DNA of 64,000 nucleotides, from positions 4,935-68,934 of the forward strand of contig JAEZPW010000062.1 of assembly GCA_023441255.1 (NCBI GenBank), in the 5' to 3' direction. Under the pieces are notes generated by a model. The model was given only the letters and a program-made list of their open reading frames with translations. It had not been told where the DNA came from and did no database searches. This document shows, piece after piece, positions 8,879 to 18,825 of the stretch (the stretch's first letter is position 1; every line of letters begins with the position of its first letter). Made by a program: the position numbers and the translations under genes. The DNA comes from Acidobacteriota bacterium. GTDB taxonomy: Bacteria > Acidobacteriota > Terriglobia > Terriglobales > Acidobacteriaceae.

Positions 8879-9481
8879 ATGCGCAAGTTCGTGATCCTGG
8901 CTGCGGTTGTGCTGTCGGCTATCGCCGTGGTAGCGCAGGACAATCCGAAGGCAGAGGTTTTTGGCGGATACTCTTATCTCCGCAGCAGCAGCAATAGTTT
9001 CAACGGGTGGGAAGGACAGGGAACGGCCTTTTTGAGTCCTCACTTCGGCGTAACGGCCGACGTGAGCGGCAGCTACCGGAGCGCGTCGCTGAACGCGTTT
9101 GGCACGGGTTTGTCGGGTTCGGCGAACCAGCACCTCTATAACTTCCTGTTCGGGCCGACGGTGGCGGCACGCTTCGGTAATCATTCAGTATTCGGTCATG
9201 CTCTTTTCGGTGCGGCGCGTTCGAGTTTGAATGCGGGAGTGAGCATCCCGGTTGTTGGCGGATTCTCAACGGGCGTAAACGACGCGACGGCGTTCGGCAT
9301 GGCTCTGGGCGGCGGCGTTGATCTTGGGTTGTCGCAGCATATTGCAGTCCGACCAGTACAGGTGGATTACCTTTACACGCGTTTCAACGCAGCAGACGCC
9401 GTGCTGGGAGGTTTGTCAACGTCAACGGCCGGACACCAGAACAACTTCAGATATTCGGCCGGAATCGTGTTTCGGTTCTAG
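8879..9481 (+). CDS. Small outer-membrane beta-barrel protein
   Basis: This is a 200-residue protein. The ATG at 8879 has a good GGGAGGA ribosome-binding site. The N-terminus is a signal peptide (MRKFVILAAVVLSAIAVVAQ). The mature part alternates polar and hydrophobic residues in strands (AEVFGGYSYLRS, HFGVTADVSGSY, VAARFGNHSVFGHALFGAAR, HIAVRPVQVDYLYTRF) and ends GIVFRF with a terminal Phe. This matches the 8-stranded OmpA-like/OmpW-like barrel group (PF13505 type) that is common in Acidobacteria. There is no peptidoglycan-binding domain. The function is unknown beyond an outer-membrane location. Confidence 0.8.
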   Translation: MRKFVILAAVVLSAIAVVAQDNPKAEVFGGYSYLRSSSNSFNGWEGQGTAFLSPHFGVTADVSGSYRSASLNAFGTGLSGSANQHLYNFLFGPTVAARFGNHSVFGHALFGAARSSLNAGVSIPVVGGFSTGVNDATAFGMALGGGVDLGLSQHIAVRPVQVDYLYTRFNAADAVLGGLSTSTAGHQNNFRYSAGIVFRF

Positions 9482-9524
9482 AACGCCGGTAAAGAATGGA
9501 CTCGGTTTCGCACCCTCCCCTTCT

Positions 9525-9547
9525 GGGAAGGGTGCGGCACCCTTCCC
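9525..9547. other. Perfect 10-bp hairpin between convergent genes
   Basis: GGGAAGGGTG (9525-9534) and CACCCTTCCC (9538-9547) form a stem with a 3-nt loop, 43 bases after the barrel gene. No T-tract follows on either strand, so it may be a weak terminator or an RNA 3'-end stabiliser. Confidence 0.5.
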
Positions 9548-9644
9548 GGGGCGATTTCGAAATTCCGGAATAACGAAGCGCAGACAACCGGGGGCCGGGC
9601 GTCCAAGAGCAACGATTTTTGCGGGATTTTGAGGGTTTGTTCTG

Positions 9645-9743
9645 AATCTGTAAATCTTCGAGGCGATTTGGTACCAGAGTTACAGATTGAGGCAGAATCC
9701 TCTTATCCGATCGCCCACCCCCAACATTGGGCAATTGGATCGG
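9645..9743. other. Cluster of inverted repeats in a 460-base intergenic region
   Basis: AATCTGTAA (9645-9653) pairs perfectly with TTACAGATT (9680-9688). Next to it, CCGATC-GCCCA (9707-9717) pairs with TGGGC (9728-9732) and GATCGG (9738-9743). No gene is visible between the barrel gene (ends 9481) and the GntR terminator (9891). The structures could belong to a small RNA or a regulatory site, but nothing identifies them. Confidence 0.3.
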
Positions 9744-9890
9744 CTCTGTTCCTGTCTGAGGCCGGCACCCCCATGTCGGCCCATTTTATTGCCGGACGTT
9801 CCTTCATCACACGCAGGAGACGAATGCGCTTGAAAATCTGGTGCGCTACACCAGCGTCCGCTCGTACGGCTTCCCGTTTATTGAGCGCAG

Positions 9891-9922
9891 AAAAAGGCGC
9901 CCCCGCGAGGACAGCGGGGGCG
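9891..9922 (-). terminator. Rho-independent terminator of the GntR gene
   Basis: A 9-bp GC stem (9898-9906 with 9914-9922) with a 7-nt loop is followed on the minus strand by CC and TTTTT (9891-9895). It lies 20 bases after the GntR stop. Confidence 0.85.
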
Positions 9923-9942
9923 AGAGGCAGTCTGATGGAAAG

Positions 9943-10665
9943 TTAGCGGAAACGCCGAATCCTGAGGACGTGGCGGTCCGCCCGATAAAGACCGAGGACG
10001 TATACAACCGGTTTCCCTGCAGTAGAGAAGATTGTTTGGCGGATGCGAAGAACGGGAACCCCGCGAGCGACACCGAGCAGGCGCGCAGTGTGGGGGTCGG
10101 CCGCAGTGGCGTCGACCTCTTCGTCGGCATGAGCGAGCACGATGCCGTAATCGCGCTCGAGGATCGAGAACAGCGAGCCGCGTTCCAGGGAATGGCGGCT
10201 CAGGGCGCCGAACTCGCTGGCTGAGATATAGCAAATTTCCAAGGCAAATGGCTCACCGCCACCCTCGCGGATCCGCTCGATCTTGAGCAGGCGGGACCCC
10301 GCAGCGAGCGAAAGGCGCGCTGCGATCTCCTGTTCCGTGTCGACGGGCTTGAGCGAAAGCACGCGGGAATATGCCGAGAGACCGCGCCCCGTCATCAGCT
10401 CGGTGAAGCTCATGAGCTTGTTGAAATGAATCTTGGGCGGAGCGACGAACGTGCCCGCGCCGCGCCGGCGTTCCACAAGACCCTCGCGCTCGAGCGCTGC
10501 GAGAGCATGGCGTGCGGTCATGAGGCTGACGTGATGGATCCGGGCAAGCGCACGTTCAGAATCGACGCCATCGCCGGGCTTGAGTTGCCCGGATTCGATG
10601 CGCGTGGCAATCTCGCTTTGGATGCGTCGGTATGCCGGCATTCCGTCTGCTCGGGCGGTCTGCAT
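9943..10665 (-). CDS. GntR-family transcriptional regulator, HutC/UTRA type
   Basis: This is a 240-residue regulator. Residues about 5-75 form the GntR winged helix (AYRRIQSEIATRIESGQLKP, ERALARIHHVSLMTARHALA, LVERRRGAGTFV). Residues about 90-235 are the UTRA ligand-binding domain that defines the HutC subfamily (LLKIERIREGGGEPFALEICY, VPVLRIRQTIFS, GLYRADRHVLRI). The ATG at 10665 has GGAAGGA eight bases upstream. A GTG at 10674 would sit directly on that site and is less likely. UTRA regulators respond to small metabolites, often sugars, amino sugars or histidine intermediates. The effector and target are not evident from the flanking genes. A TGCT-N4-AGCA sequence in the upstream region could be an autoregulatory site but is weak. 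Confidence 0.9.
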   Translation of the reverse strand: MQTARADGMPAYRRIQSEIATRIESGQLKPGDGVDSERALARIHHVSLMTARHALAALEREGLVERRRGAGTFVAPPKIHFNKLMSFTELMTGRGLSAYSRVLSLKPVDTEQEIAARLSLAAGSRLLKIERIREGGGEPFALEICYISASEFGALSRHSLERGSLFSILERDYGIVLAHADEEVDATAADPHTARLLGVARGVPVLRIRQTIFSTAGKPVVYVLGLYRADRHVLRIRRFR

Positions 10666-10814
10666 TGGGTGCACTCCTTCCGCGAATCGCGCGGAAGATT
10701 TAACTGCTATAGAGCATACTACAAGGTCGTTGGAAAACAGTCAGCGAATCGACGGAGACTCGTTCGGGTAAGGATGTTTGGAGGGGGTAGTGTGGCGCCG
10801 TGGAAAGGCGGAGA

Positions 10815-10880
10815 GGTGCGGTTCGGTGAAGCGGCGCGCCGCAATGACCGGTGCGGTTCAGTAAAACGGTGCGGTTCGGT
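10815..10880. repeat. Three copies of GGTGCGGTTCGGT
   Basis: GGTGCGGTTCGGT occurs at 10815-10827 and 10868-10880, and with one change at 10850-10862. They lie between the GntR start and the end of the next gene. The last copy touches that gene's stop codon. Confidence 0.6.
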
Positions 10881-12550
10881 CAGGCGGTACGGCGAAGTGG
10901 AAGATCAGCGGTTTCATCAGCTCCGGGTGTGCTTGTCAGTTCTCGGTTCTCTTCGTGATACTCCATCTCGGTGTTCACGGCCCATATGTTGGTTTTATCG
11001 ACGCGACCCTCGATGATATTGTCGACGGCTGTCATGGCGGTAAGCATGGAGTGGTCTTGGTTGTTGTATTTGTGCATGCCGTTCCTGCCAACAAGGAACA
11101 GGTTGTCGAAGGAGTCAAGCCAGTCCTGCAACTGCGGAAAGCGGTTGTAGGTACCGAAGTAGGCCGGGTAGCTCTTGGGCATGCGCAGCACAGTGCCATC
11201 CAGGACCTTGTTTTCATCGATGATGCCGATTGTGTGGAGTTCCTGTCGGGCGAGTTGAGCCATTTCGTCATCAGTGCGGGACCACAAGGCATCACCTTCG
11301 TTGCAGAAATATTCGACTCCGACCCAAATCTTCCGCGCATCGGCCACCATGGCCGGGCTCCAGTTGTTGAAGATCTGCAGCCTGCCGGCGAGGACTTCGG
11401 GTTCTTGTATGTAAATCCAGTTGTCGGAGATCGGGGTTCCGGTGGCGGGATCATGTCCGTTCTTGTCTTTGATCTTCAAGCCATCCAGCAGGAGTCCGAC
11501 GGTGATGAAGTCGCGATACATGAGGCCGTCGCTGATCTCGCCGATTGGTTCAGGGACCGGGCAGTCGAGGGTGTGCACGAGTTCCTTGACGGGCATGGTG
11601 CTGAAAAAATAGTCGCCAGCGAACTCGTGATGATTGCCCTCGTTGTCTCTGCAGACCAGCGAACGGATTTTTCGTGTGCGCGGATCTACATGGAGCTTCT
11701 CAACGGAAACATCCGTGTAGATATGGCCGCCCATGGCAATGATTTTTTGGGCGACCTCTTCCCACATCTGTCCGGGACCGAGTTTGGGATACAAGAAGCG
11801 TTCTATCAGCGACGTTTCGGTCTGCTTCTGTGATACGCCTGACGAATGAGAAATCAGATGCTTTGCTGCGTGGGCAATGGTCCTGCTGATGGAGAGTCTC
11901 TTGATCCGCTGCTCGCCCCAAGCTGCGTCGATCTGATCGCACGGCACGCCCCAGACCTTCTCCGTGTAAGACTTGAAGAAAGTCGAGTAGAGCTCCTCGC
12001 CGAAACGGTTGATGAAGAACTGTTCGAGGTTGTCGACATTCTTTAGCGGAAACGCCATGCGTTTCATATAGCTCAGGCCTATACGCGTGGTGCGCCAGAG
12101 GCCGAGGTTCGCCAAGGTTGCAGGCGAGAGTGTTATGGGATAGTCGAAGAACTTGCGAAGGAAGTAGATGCGGGACTTGCGGCTGCGCACCAGCATCACC
12201 TTGTCCGTGTCGGTAACGTGCCCGTTGCCGTTGCCCGAGCGGAGTCCGCTCAGCGACCGCGATCGACGCTGGTACGTGATGATGTTATCGCCGTTGTGAC
12301 CTTCTGCTTCGGGAGCGAGCGGAAGGTGTGAGAGCCACCAGTTCATGACTCGATCGCTCTTGGAGAAAAAGCGGTGGCCGCCGAGGTCGATGCGATTGCC
12401 CTTGTAATTTACAGTTCGCGATATTCCTCCCATGTAGCGGCTCTTTTCGAGCACGATCGGAATGATGCCGGTTCGCATAAGGAGTTCGTAGGCGGCTGTG
12501 AGTCCAGCGGGGCCGGCGCCGATAATGATGGCGTGCTTGGGGCTGGTCAT
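10880..12550 (-). CDS. FAD-dependent oxidoreductase, UDP-galactopyranose-mutase-like
   Basis: This is a 556-residue cytoplasmic flavoprotein. The ATG at 12550 overlaps the stop of the upstream GT-C gene (ATGA), implying translational coupling. The dinucleotide-binding motif [17 protein letters not shown] is at residues about 8-24. It is followed by [43 protein letters not shown] and the C-terminal [20 protein letters not shown]. These segments match the amine-oxidase/UGM-like family that sits in many polysaccharide clusters. It is longer than usual because of an inserted [17 protein letters not shown] segment near residue 100 and a polar tail. The reaction is not known; oxidation or ring rearrangement of a lipid- or nucleotide-linked sugar is plausible, given its partner gene. 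Confidence 0.85.
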   Translation of the reverse strand: MTSPKHAIIIGAGPAGLTAAYELLMRTGIIPIVLEKSRYMGGISRTVNYKGNRIDLGGHRFFSKSDRVMNWWLSHLPLAPEAEGHNGDNIITYQRRSRSLSGLRSGNGNGHVTDTDKVMLVRSRKSRIYFLRKFFDYPITLSPATLANLGLWRTTRIGLSYMKRMAFPLKNVDNLEQFFINRFGEELYSTFFKSYTEKVWGVPCDQIDAAWGEQRIKRLSISRTIAHAAKHLISHSSGVSQKQTETSLIERFLYPKLGPGQMWEEVAQKIIAMGGHIYTDVSVEKLHVDPRTRKIRSLVCRDNEGNHHEFAGDYFFSTMPVKELVHTLDCPVPEPIGEISDGLMYRDFITVGLLLDGLKIKDKNGHDPATGTPISDNWIYIQEPEVLAGRLQIFNNWSPAMVADARKIWVGVEYFCNEGDALWSRTDDEMAQLARQELHTIGIIDENKVLDGTVLRMPKSYPAYFGTYNRFPQLQDWLDSFDNLFLVGRNGMHKYNNQDHSMLTAMTAVDNIIEGRVDKTNIWAVNTEMEYHEENRELTSTPGADETADLPLRRTA

Positions 12551-14280
12551 CTTTTTCTCAAGGTTGCCGTCGCAAAAGGCACCGTTCGTGACAAGGCCAG
12601 CGCTGCGTCCGGGGACGGTGTTTCCTGGTCGGTGCAATCCATCCGAGCGGGATCAATGGGTATAAGTTGCGGCCAGGGGAATCCGTCGGGGTACAGAAAC
12701 CAGATCTTTCGAGGGGCATAGTAATTCACGAGACGGCAGTCTTCGCGGTTTCCCATCGACCGAGCGAACAGCACTCTGGCGTGTTCCAGGTCGGGCGGGT
12801 TGTAAACCCATTCCTGGTATGACTCGTGAAATTGCGAGTATTTGACGATGAGCAGGTGCCTGCCGCCTTCGCGCTCAAGCTGATGGATGATGCGCTGGCG
12901 TTCAATATTAAATTCAGCGGGGTACCACCATCGTGAACGCTTGCCGTCCTGAAAACGGTCGTGCCACCACAACAGTGACATGAGCGCCAGCACGACGACC
13001 AACGCGCGAGACCAGTACAAGCCGAACCTGCGCCGGCGCAAGCGCAACGCACGGACATAGCGCAAGCCGAGGAATGCCAGGCCATAGAAGCTGACGAGCA
13101 GCGGCGCGGGATAGGACGAGAGTGGCCACCAGACGACGACGAAGAGGCCCAGCACAACAAACAGAAGAGTAGCCACGAGCAGAAGGTGCCGCCGCGACCA
13201 TAACGCGTAGCACAGCCCGACCATTGCGAGAATGATGAGGGGGGCGAAGTGCTCGGTGTAGTAGTAGTTGAACTTGTTCTCGGTCAAGAACTCAATGCCG
13301 CTCGTCGTAGTGGCAAGTTTCCCGGGCTCGCCTTCCCACTTCTCGTAGAGTCTGGCCATTTGATAGTGGCGGTAGGGGGGCTCAGGAAGTTCTTTCATGC
13401 CGAGAAACGGCTGGACGAAGTGATACTGCTCGAAGTTGGCGACATACGGCATGGTCCGAACACTGCCCGTACTGCGGTAGTTGTAGTACGCCATGGCGAG
13501 CGCGAGGACGGCAAGCAAGGCGGTCGTAGGCACGAGCACCCGAACGAAAAGGCGGGTGCGGTAAATCCAGTACACGAAGGCGACAGCTAGCGGAATGGTG
13601 AAAAGGAAGCCTTCGAAGGGGCGACTGTTGGCCAGCAACGCGATCCCGATCACCAGTACGGGGATATAGGCCGGGCGTCGCGAGCGAACGAGGCGTATGA
13701 ATGCTCCCAGCGCGAGGGCTGCTCCGAGGGCTGCGACTGACCCACCCCAGTAGGAATCCCCGGTGTTTGTGAACATGCCGTACTTGAGCGCGCAGTAAAG
13801 TCCGGCGAGCAATGCGTACCTGGGACGGATGAGCGGCTGCAAGGCCCAACAGATGGCTGCACACATGAGCCCACAACTCAGCCAGACGCCCCACCAAGGA
13901 TTTCCACCTGTGACGATGCCGAGTGCGAGGAACAGACTGGGTGCGGGCTGGTACATGGTCTGATAGCTGGGGACCATGTTTATGTGAAGACTTTCGAAGT
14001 GCTGCCAAAAAGCGGGAACGGGATTGGTGAGCCTGCCGAGTGCGAAAGTCTGAGCTCCAAGCACGAAGCTGAACTCGTCGGCAATCTTCGGCTCGGGAGG
14101 CGGAACCCAGCGCAGCACGGCAAGTCGCGGCAGCATTGACACCGCTGCGCAAAGCACTACTGATAACCGTCGCCGGTTGGCCAATCTGCTGAAGCAGGCC
14201 TCCGCTTTCCTCCCAACGCGGAAGTGAAAGAACGCACCTCCCAGCAGAACACTGACGATGAAAAGAGAAGCTTCACGCAT
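12547..14280 (-). CDS. Polytopic membrane protein of the GT-C/PMT-like glycosyltransferase type
   Basis: This is a 577-residue protein with about ten predicted membrane helices (for example [47 protein letters not shown]) and a C-terminal soluble domain of about 140 residues. The first large loop reads [20 protein letters not shown], which carries the acidic residue typical of the first periplasmic loop of GT-C transferases. These use polyprenyl-phosphate sugars. A transfer role is inferred from this motif and from coupling to the UGM-like flavoprotein. Acceptor and sugar are unknown. The ATG at 14280 lacks a clear ribosome-binding site. The 291 bases upstream, to the end of glcF, show no gene. 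Confidence 0.75.
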   Translation of the reverse strand: MREASLFIVSVLLGGAFFHFRVGRKAEACFSRLANRRRLSVVLCAAVSMLPRLAVLRWVPPPEPKIADEFSFVLGAQTFALGRLTNPVPAFWQHFESLHINMVPSYQTMYQPAPSLFLALGIVTGGNPWWGVWLSCGLMCAAICWALQPLIRPRYALLAGLYCALKYGMFTNTGDSYWGGSVAALGAALALGAFIRLVRSRRPAYIPVLVIGIALLANSRPFEGFLFTIPLAVAFVYWIYRTRLFVRVLVPTTALLAVLALAMAYYNYRSTGSVRTMPYVANFEQYHFVQPFLGMKELPEPPYRHYQMARLYEKWEGEPGKLATTTSGIEFLTENKFNYYYTEHFAPLIILAMVGLCYALWSRRHLLLVATLLFVVLGLFVVVWWPLSSYPAPLLVSFYGLAFLGLRYVRALRLRRRRFGLYWSRALVVVLALMSLLWWHDRFQDGKRSRWWYPAEFNIERQRIIHQLEREGGRHLLIVKYSQFHESYQEWVYNPPDLEHARVLFARSMGNREDCRLVNYYAPRKIWFLYPDGFPWPQLIPIDPARMDCTDQETPSPDAALALSRTVPFATATLRKR

Positions 14281-14571
14281 TCAACAGCTCGAGTGGCCCA
14301 TCCTGCTTACATGCAGTTCTAAACAGACCAGCTTGGCCTGGTGACTGGAAGAAACACCAGTCGAGTGTAGTTGCTTCTTTGCCATACGATGCTGGACCGC
14401 TTTACTGCTGATGCGTCAAGCTATGCCATCTGTTGTGCCATCGGCCGCAAGCCAATCAAAATCATCGGTTTGTGCGACTGTTCGTGTGGGGGTTAGAGAT
14501 CGCGAGGCGATTCAGCAGCTCAGGCCGTGAGGTTCGATCGGTCGAAACACATAAAACGTCCGAAAGTAGCC

Positions 14572-15945
14572 CTACGCGGCGGGCGCAAGATGGGTCGATG
14601 CAGACGCGCGGGGCCGAATTCCGCGGGGCATTACTCCGCGTATGGAGGCGTCGAGGAGTTCCACGAAGTGCATTGCGGGAATGGAGTGTCCCGCCTGGCG
14701 AAGGCCGGAAGAGATCTGCAGGATGCATCCGGGATTGCCCGTGACGAGCAGGTCGGGCATAACACTCACGATGTTTTGGACCTTGCGCTGTCCGAGTTCG
14801 CTCGCTGCGGTGGGCTGAACAAGGTTGTAAATGCCTGCGGAGCCGCAGCAGAGGGCCGATTCAGGAATCTCGACGACCTCTAATCCTGGTATGCGAGCGA
14901 GTACCTCGCGAGGCTGCAGGCGAACGCGCTGCGCGTGTTGCAAGTGACAGGCGTCGTGGTACGCGACCCTGAGCGGGATGGGGTGACGCGGCGCCTGTGG
15001 TTCCAGTTCCGCCAGAATCTCGGAAATATCGCGGCATTTGGATGCGAACGCCTCAGCGCGGCGAGCGTAGGCAGGGTCCCCGCGCAGGAGATGGCTGTAT
15101 TCCTTCATGTTCGAGCCGCATCCCGCGGCGTCGATGACGACGGCGTCAACTTTCGCACGCTCAAACACGTCGATCATGTCACGCGCGGCGGCCCGAGCCT
15201 CGTGCAGTCGTCCAGCGTGAGTCATGAGGGCGCCGCAGCAGCCCTGTTCGCGAGGAATGATGACTTCGCAACCTTCCGCAGAGAGGACCGAGGCGGTCGC
15301 CGCGTTTACGTGGTGAAAGAAGACGCGCTGCACGCATCCGAGGAGGAGGCCGACGCGTTTTCGGGTGCGCCCGACGGCAGGAATTCGCTCCGGCATGCGC
15401 GACCAGATGGCGTCGCCTGTTACCACTGGGAGCTGCGATTCCATAGCACGCAGACGTGCGGGCAACAAGGCAAGCAGGCCGAGCCTGTTGACGAAGCGCC
15501 GGAGCCCGATACGCTCGCAGGCCCACAAGGGCAAAAGGGCCAGCCGCAAGCGAAGCGGGTGAGGAAAGAGCGTGAAGATGAACTCCCGGTGCAGACGGTC
15601 AGACCACTCGCGCCGGTAGTTTCGCTCGAGCTGCGCGCGCGTCGCTTCGATGAGCTTCTCGTACTGGACACCCGACGGGCAGGCAGTCATGCAGGCCATG
15701 CATCCGAGGCATTTGTCGAAGTGCGAGACGAACTTGTCGGTCATGACGGCCTTGCCTTCGAGGCCAAGTTTCATGAGGTAAATGCGGCCGCGGGGTGAGT
15801 CCATCTCCTCGTTCCAGAGCGCATAGGTGGGGCAGGTAGGGAGGCAGAACCCACAGTGCACACACTGGTCGATGAGTCGATTCGAGGGTGGTTCCTGCTG
15901 ATCGAATGCGGTCTTGCCGTGCGTTTCCGGTGCTTGCGCCGGCAT
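14572..15945 (-). CDS. glcF: Glycolate/lactate oxidase iron-sulfur subunit GlcF
   Basis: This is a 457-residue Fe-S subunit that passes electrons from the FAD subunits to the membrane quinone pool. Two [4Fe-4S] ferredoxin motifs are visible: CVHCGFCLPTCP near residue 28 and CLGCMACMTACP near residue 80. Two CCG domains follow (GCCGALMTHAG and CCGSAGIY, with DACHLQH). The start ATG overlaps the glcE stop (TGATG) and has GGGAGGC six bases upstream, giving a standard-length protein. It is the last gene of the lctP-glcD-glcE-glcF operon. Because a lactate permease leads the operon, D-lactate is at least as likely a substrate as glycolate. Confidence 0.93.
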   Translation of the reverse strand: MPAQAPETHGKTAFDQQEPPSNRLIDQCVHCGFCLPTCPTYALWNEEMDSPRGRIYLMKLGLEGKAVMTDKFVSHFDKCLGCMACMTACPSGVQYEKLIEATRAQLERNYRREWSDRLHREFIFTLFPHPLRLRLALLPLWACERIGLRRFVNRLGLLALLPARLRAMESQLPVVTGDAIWSRMPERIPAVGRTRKRVGLLLGCVQRVFFHHVNAATASVLSAEGCEVIIPREQGCCGALMTHAGRLHEARAAARDMIDVFERAKVDAVVIDAAGCGSNMKEYSHLLRGDPAYARRAEAFASKCRDISEILAELEPQAPRHPIPLRVAYHDACHLQHAQRVRLQPREVLARIPGLEVVEIPESALCCGSAGIYNLVQPTAASELGQRKVQNIVSVMPDLLVTGNPGCILQISSGLRQAGHSIPAMHFVELLDASIRGVMPRGIRPRASASTHLAPAA

Positions 15946-17225
15946 CAGATGCCTCCCACGAAGCGTCCTGGGTTGAGTGTTGCTTTTGGGTCGAATTGCT
16001 GTTTGATGCGACGCATGAGAGGCAAAGCAGTGCCGACGTCGCCCCAAGAGTCGAGCATGTTGCTGGCACCCCGGAGGTTGTGCCGCACCACGAGCGAGCC
16101 GGTCTTCGACTCGAACTTTGCCCGCAGCCGCGCCACGGTGTCGACAATCGAGTCAGGGTTGCTTCCCTCAATCCGCAGCGTGAGTAATCCGGTGGCCTGG
16201 GCAACAAAGGACCATTCGAGCCGGGCGGCACCGCACTGGGCGGCAATAAGGTCCGCGGCAGCGGCAATTTCGGACGGGAGAACGCTGACACTGGCAATCA
16301 CAGCCGATTCGGCGTTGTGCCAGAGCTTCTCACGTGCGTTCCAAGGCGCGTTTTCCGGAGGGGCTTCAAGCAGAGTCCGCGCCATCTCGCGGATCTGGGC
16401 GGCCTGCGCCGAGACTCCGGCTTCCGTTCCCTCGAAGAGGACGTCAAGCATTGGCTGGCTGTCGTGCGAAAGCCGCAGCTGCATGGCAACGTACGCGAGC
16501 TGCGAGTCGAGGACACGCATCATGAAACGGTTCGCTTCTTGTGCCGTGGGTGCGGCGAAGGCGAGACTGCGTGTTTCCAGTGGGCTGGGATGGAGCCGGA
16601 AGATCGCCTGGGTAATGACCGCAAGCGAACCGAGCGACCCGGTCATCAGCTTGGGGAGGTCGTATCCGGCAACGTTCTTGACGACTTTGCCGCCGCTGCG
16701 AGCGAGCGTGCCGTCGGGGAGGGCGACGGTCATGCCGATGATCAGGTCGCGCAAAGAACCGAAGCGCAGACGCAGGGCGCCGCTGTCGTTCGTGGCGAGA
16801 ATCCCGCCGATGGTTGCGCGTTCGGGCCAAAGGACGTCAATTGACAATCGCTGTTTATGGAGGGCGAGAGTCTGCTGCAGGCGTTGAACGGTGCAGCCTG
16901 CATCGACGGTGGCCGTCATGTCGGCCCAGGCATGCTCCAGCACGCGGTTGAGGCGGCGGAGTGAGAGCACGAGGTCGGCGCCGCGGGGAGCGTTGCCCCA
17001 CTCCAACTTGGTGCCGTTACCGCGTGGCAGAACACGGAGCGAATGAGCATTGGCCCAGGTAAGCACGAGGGCCACTTCCTCCTGCGTGCCGGGCTCAACG
17101 ATGCAGGTCGGCTGCACGCCGAGAACGCAGTCCTCCGACATGGCGGCGCGCACGTTACGCGCACCGACAATCGATTCGAGTTCACCCCAGTTCGCTGAGG
17201 CGGTTTGAATGGACCTGCTAGACAT
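15945..17225 (-). CDS. glcE: Glycolate/lactate oxidase FAD-binding subunit GlcE
   Basis: This is a 426-residue flavoprotein of the FAD_binding_4 fold. It has PTCIVEPGTQEEVALVL and VLPRGNGTKLEWGNAP near the N-terminus, and the pyrophosphate-binding region ERATIGGILATNDSGALRLR around residues 130-150. The SGGKVVKNVAGYDLPKLMTG segment and the C-terminal FDPKATLNPGRF are typical of GlcE. The start ATG overlaps the glcD stop (TGATG), and its own stop overlaps glcF. The three subunits are probably made in equal amounts and act as one 2-hydroxyacid dehydrogenase complex at the inner membrane. Confidence 0.92.
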   Translation of the reverse strand: MSSRSIQTASANWGELESIVGARNVRAAMSEDCVLGVQPTCIVEPGTQEEVALVLTWANAHSLRVLPRGNGTKLEWGNAPRGADLVLSLRRLNRVLEHAWADMTATVDAGCTVQRLQQTLALHKQRLSIDVLWPERATIGGILATNDSGALRLRFGSLRDLIIGMTVALPDGTLARSGGKVVKNVAGYDLPKLMTGSLGSLAVITQAIFRLHPSPLETRSLAFAAPTAQEANRFMMRVLDSQLAYVAMQLRLSHDSQPMLDVLFEGTEAGVSAQAAQIREMARTLLEAPPENAPWNAREKLWHNAESAVIASVSVLPSEIAAAADLIAAQCGAARLEWSFVAQATGLLTLRIEGSNPDSIVDTVARLRAKFESKTGSLVVRHNLRGASNMLDSWGDVGTALPLMRRIKQQFDPKATLNPGRFVGGI

Positions 17226-18721
17226 CAGAAGAACTGCGCCACACCGGCTTTCTCGAGAGGGTGCGGCTCGTAGGGGCCTTGCCTTTCGGCACACAGCCTG
17301 GGTCGCGGAAAGACCTTTGTGGGATTCGAGAGCTGGTCGGGATCAAAGGCGCAACGCACGAGTTGCATGGTGTCGAGGTCGGGCTCGGCAAACATCTCGG
17401 CCATATACATCTTTTTTTCCTGGCCGACACCGTGTTCGCCCGTGATGGATCCACCGGCGCTGATGCATAGGCGCAGGATGTCTCCGGCCAGTTTTTCCGC
17501 TGCCTGCTCCTGCCCGGCGATACTGCGGTCGTAAAGCACAAGCGGATGCAGGTTGCCGTCCCCGGCGTGAAAAACGTTGGCGACGCGCAGACCCGCTGCC
17601 GCGCTCAAGCGCTCGATCTCGCTCATGACTTGGGCAAGCGCGGTGCGCGGGATGACACCGTCCTGCACGATGTAGTTAGGAGAGATGCGGCCCATGGCGG
17701 CGAACGCAGCCTTTCGTCCCTTCCAGATGTTGATCCGCTCGGCCTCGGACTGCGCGAGGCGGGTCTCCCAGGCGCCGCATTGAGTGCAGATGCGGCGTAC
17801 GTTTTCCATGAGTTCAATTACTTCTGCAGATGGTCCGTCCAACTCGACCAAGAGTAATCCGCCGCAATCGGGGTAGCCGGCGTGGACTGCCGCCTCGGCT
17901 GCCTGAATGGCGAGATTGTCCATCATCTCGATCGCGGCGGGCAGCATGCCGGCAGCGATGATTTCTCCGACAGCGGTGCCGGCCTCATTGGTGGAATTGA
18001 AAGCGGCAAGGAATGTCTGCACGACCTCGGGTCGCTTGATGATCCGTAAAATGACCTTGGTGACAACGCCGAGAGTTCCTTCCGATCCGACGAAGACACC
18101 GGCGAGGTCGTAACCGGGCCGATCGAGGGTTTTACCGCCGAGATGGACGAGCGACCCGTCTGGCAGTACCACTTCCATTCCGAGTACGTGGGTGGTGGTG
18201 AATCCGTACTTGAGGCAGTGCGCGCCGCCAGAGTTTTCGGCCACGTTGCCGCCGATCGAACAGACCAGTTGCGAGGACGGATCGGGCGCGTAAAAGTATC
18301 CTTTGGCCGAGACGGCCTGGGTGACGGCGAGATTGATCGCGCCGGGCTCCACCACGACGCGCTGGTTAGGGATGTCGATTTCGAGAATCCGGTTCAGCCG
18401 GGCCAGACTGATGACGATTCCGCCCTCGACCGGCAGTGCGCCTCCACTCAGACCCGTGCCTGACCCGCGTGCTACGAACGGAATGTGCTCGCGATAACAG
18501 AGACGAACGACTGACTGCACCTGTTCGGCGCTACCCGGGATCACAACCGCAGAGGGAACGACGCGGAAGTTGGTGAGTCCGTCGCATTCGTACGTGTGCA
18601 GTTCTTCCGGAGCGGTTATCAGTCCGCGCTCGCCGACCACGGTGCGAAGCTCGTTTAGAACGGGTTCGCGCAATCCGGCGGACCTCAACGGAAGCGGTTC
18701 GACCACAGCTCTGACACCCAT
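17225..18721 (-). CDS. glcD: Glycolate/D-lactate oxidase FAD subunit GlcD
   Basis: This is a 498-residue catalytic flavoprotein. Its FAD_binding_4 domain shows PSAVVIPGSAEQVQSVV, FVARGSGTGLSGGALP and CSIGGNVAENSGGAHCLKYG. The FAD-oxidase C-terminal domain shows FHAGDGNLHPLVLYD and GSITGEHGVGQEKKMYM, the substrate/metal site of the VAO-type 2-hydroxyacid dehydrogenases. I chose the ATG at 18721 because a GGATAGGG precedes it; a GTG at 18742 would add seven residues. It overlaps glcE and is separated from lctP by about 100 bases, consistent with one operon for uptake and oxidation of lactate or glycolate. Confidence 0.93.
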   Translation of the reverse strand: MGVRAVVEPLPLRSAGLREPVLNELRTVVGERGLITAPEELHTYECDGLTNFRVVPSAVVIPGSAEQVQSVVRLCYREHIPFVARGSGTGLSGGALPVEGGIVISLARLNRILEIDIPNQRVVVEPGAINLAVTQAVSAKGYFYAPDPSSQLVCSIGGNVAENSGGAHCLKYGFTTTHVLGMEVVLPDGSLVHLGGKTLDRPGYDLAGVFVGSEGTLGVVTKVILRIIKRPEVVQTFLAAFNSTNEAGTAVGEIIAAGMLPAAIEMMDNLAIQAAEAAVHAGYPDCGGLLLVELDGPSAEVIELMENVRRICTQCGAWETRLAQSEAERINIWKGRKAAFAAMGRISPNYIVQDGVIPRTALAQVMSEIERLSAAAGLRVANVFHAGDGNLHPLVLYDRSIAGQEQAAEKLAGDILRLCISAGGSITGEHGVGQEKKMYMAEMFAEPDLDTMQLVRCAFDPDQLSNPTKVFPRPRLCAERQGPYEPHPLEKAGVAQFF

Positions 18722-18825
18722 CCCTATCCAGATGCAAAACACTCAACAAACGTACAAGGCGGAGTAAAGAGACGGATAGACGTAGCGCTGGCCGTCAAGT
18801 TGCCTTACTTTGCCGCTGTGCGCGC

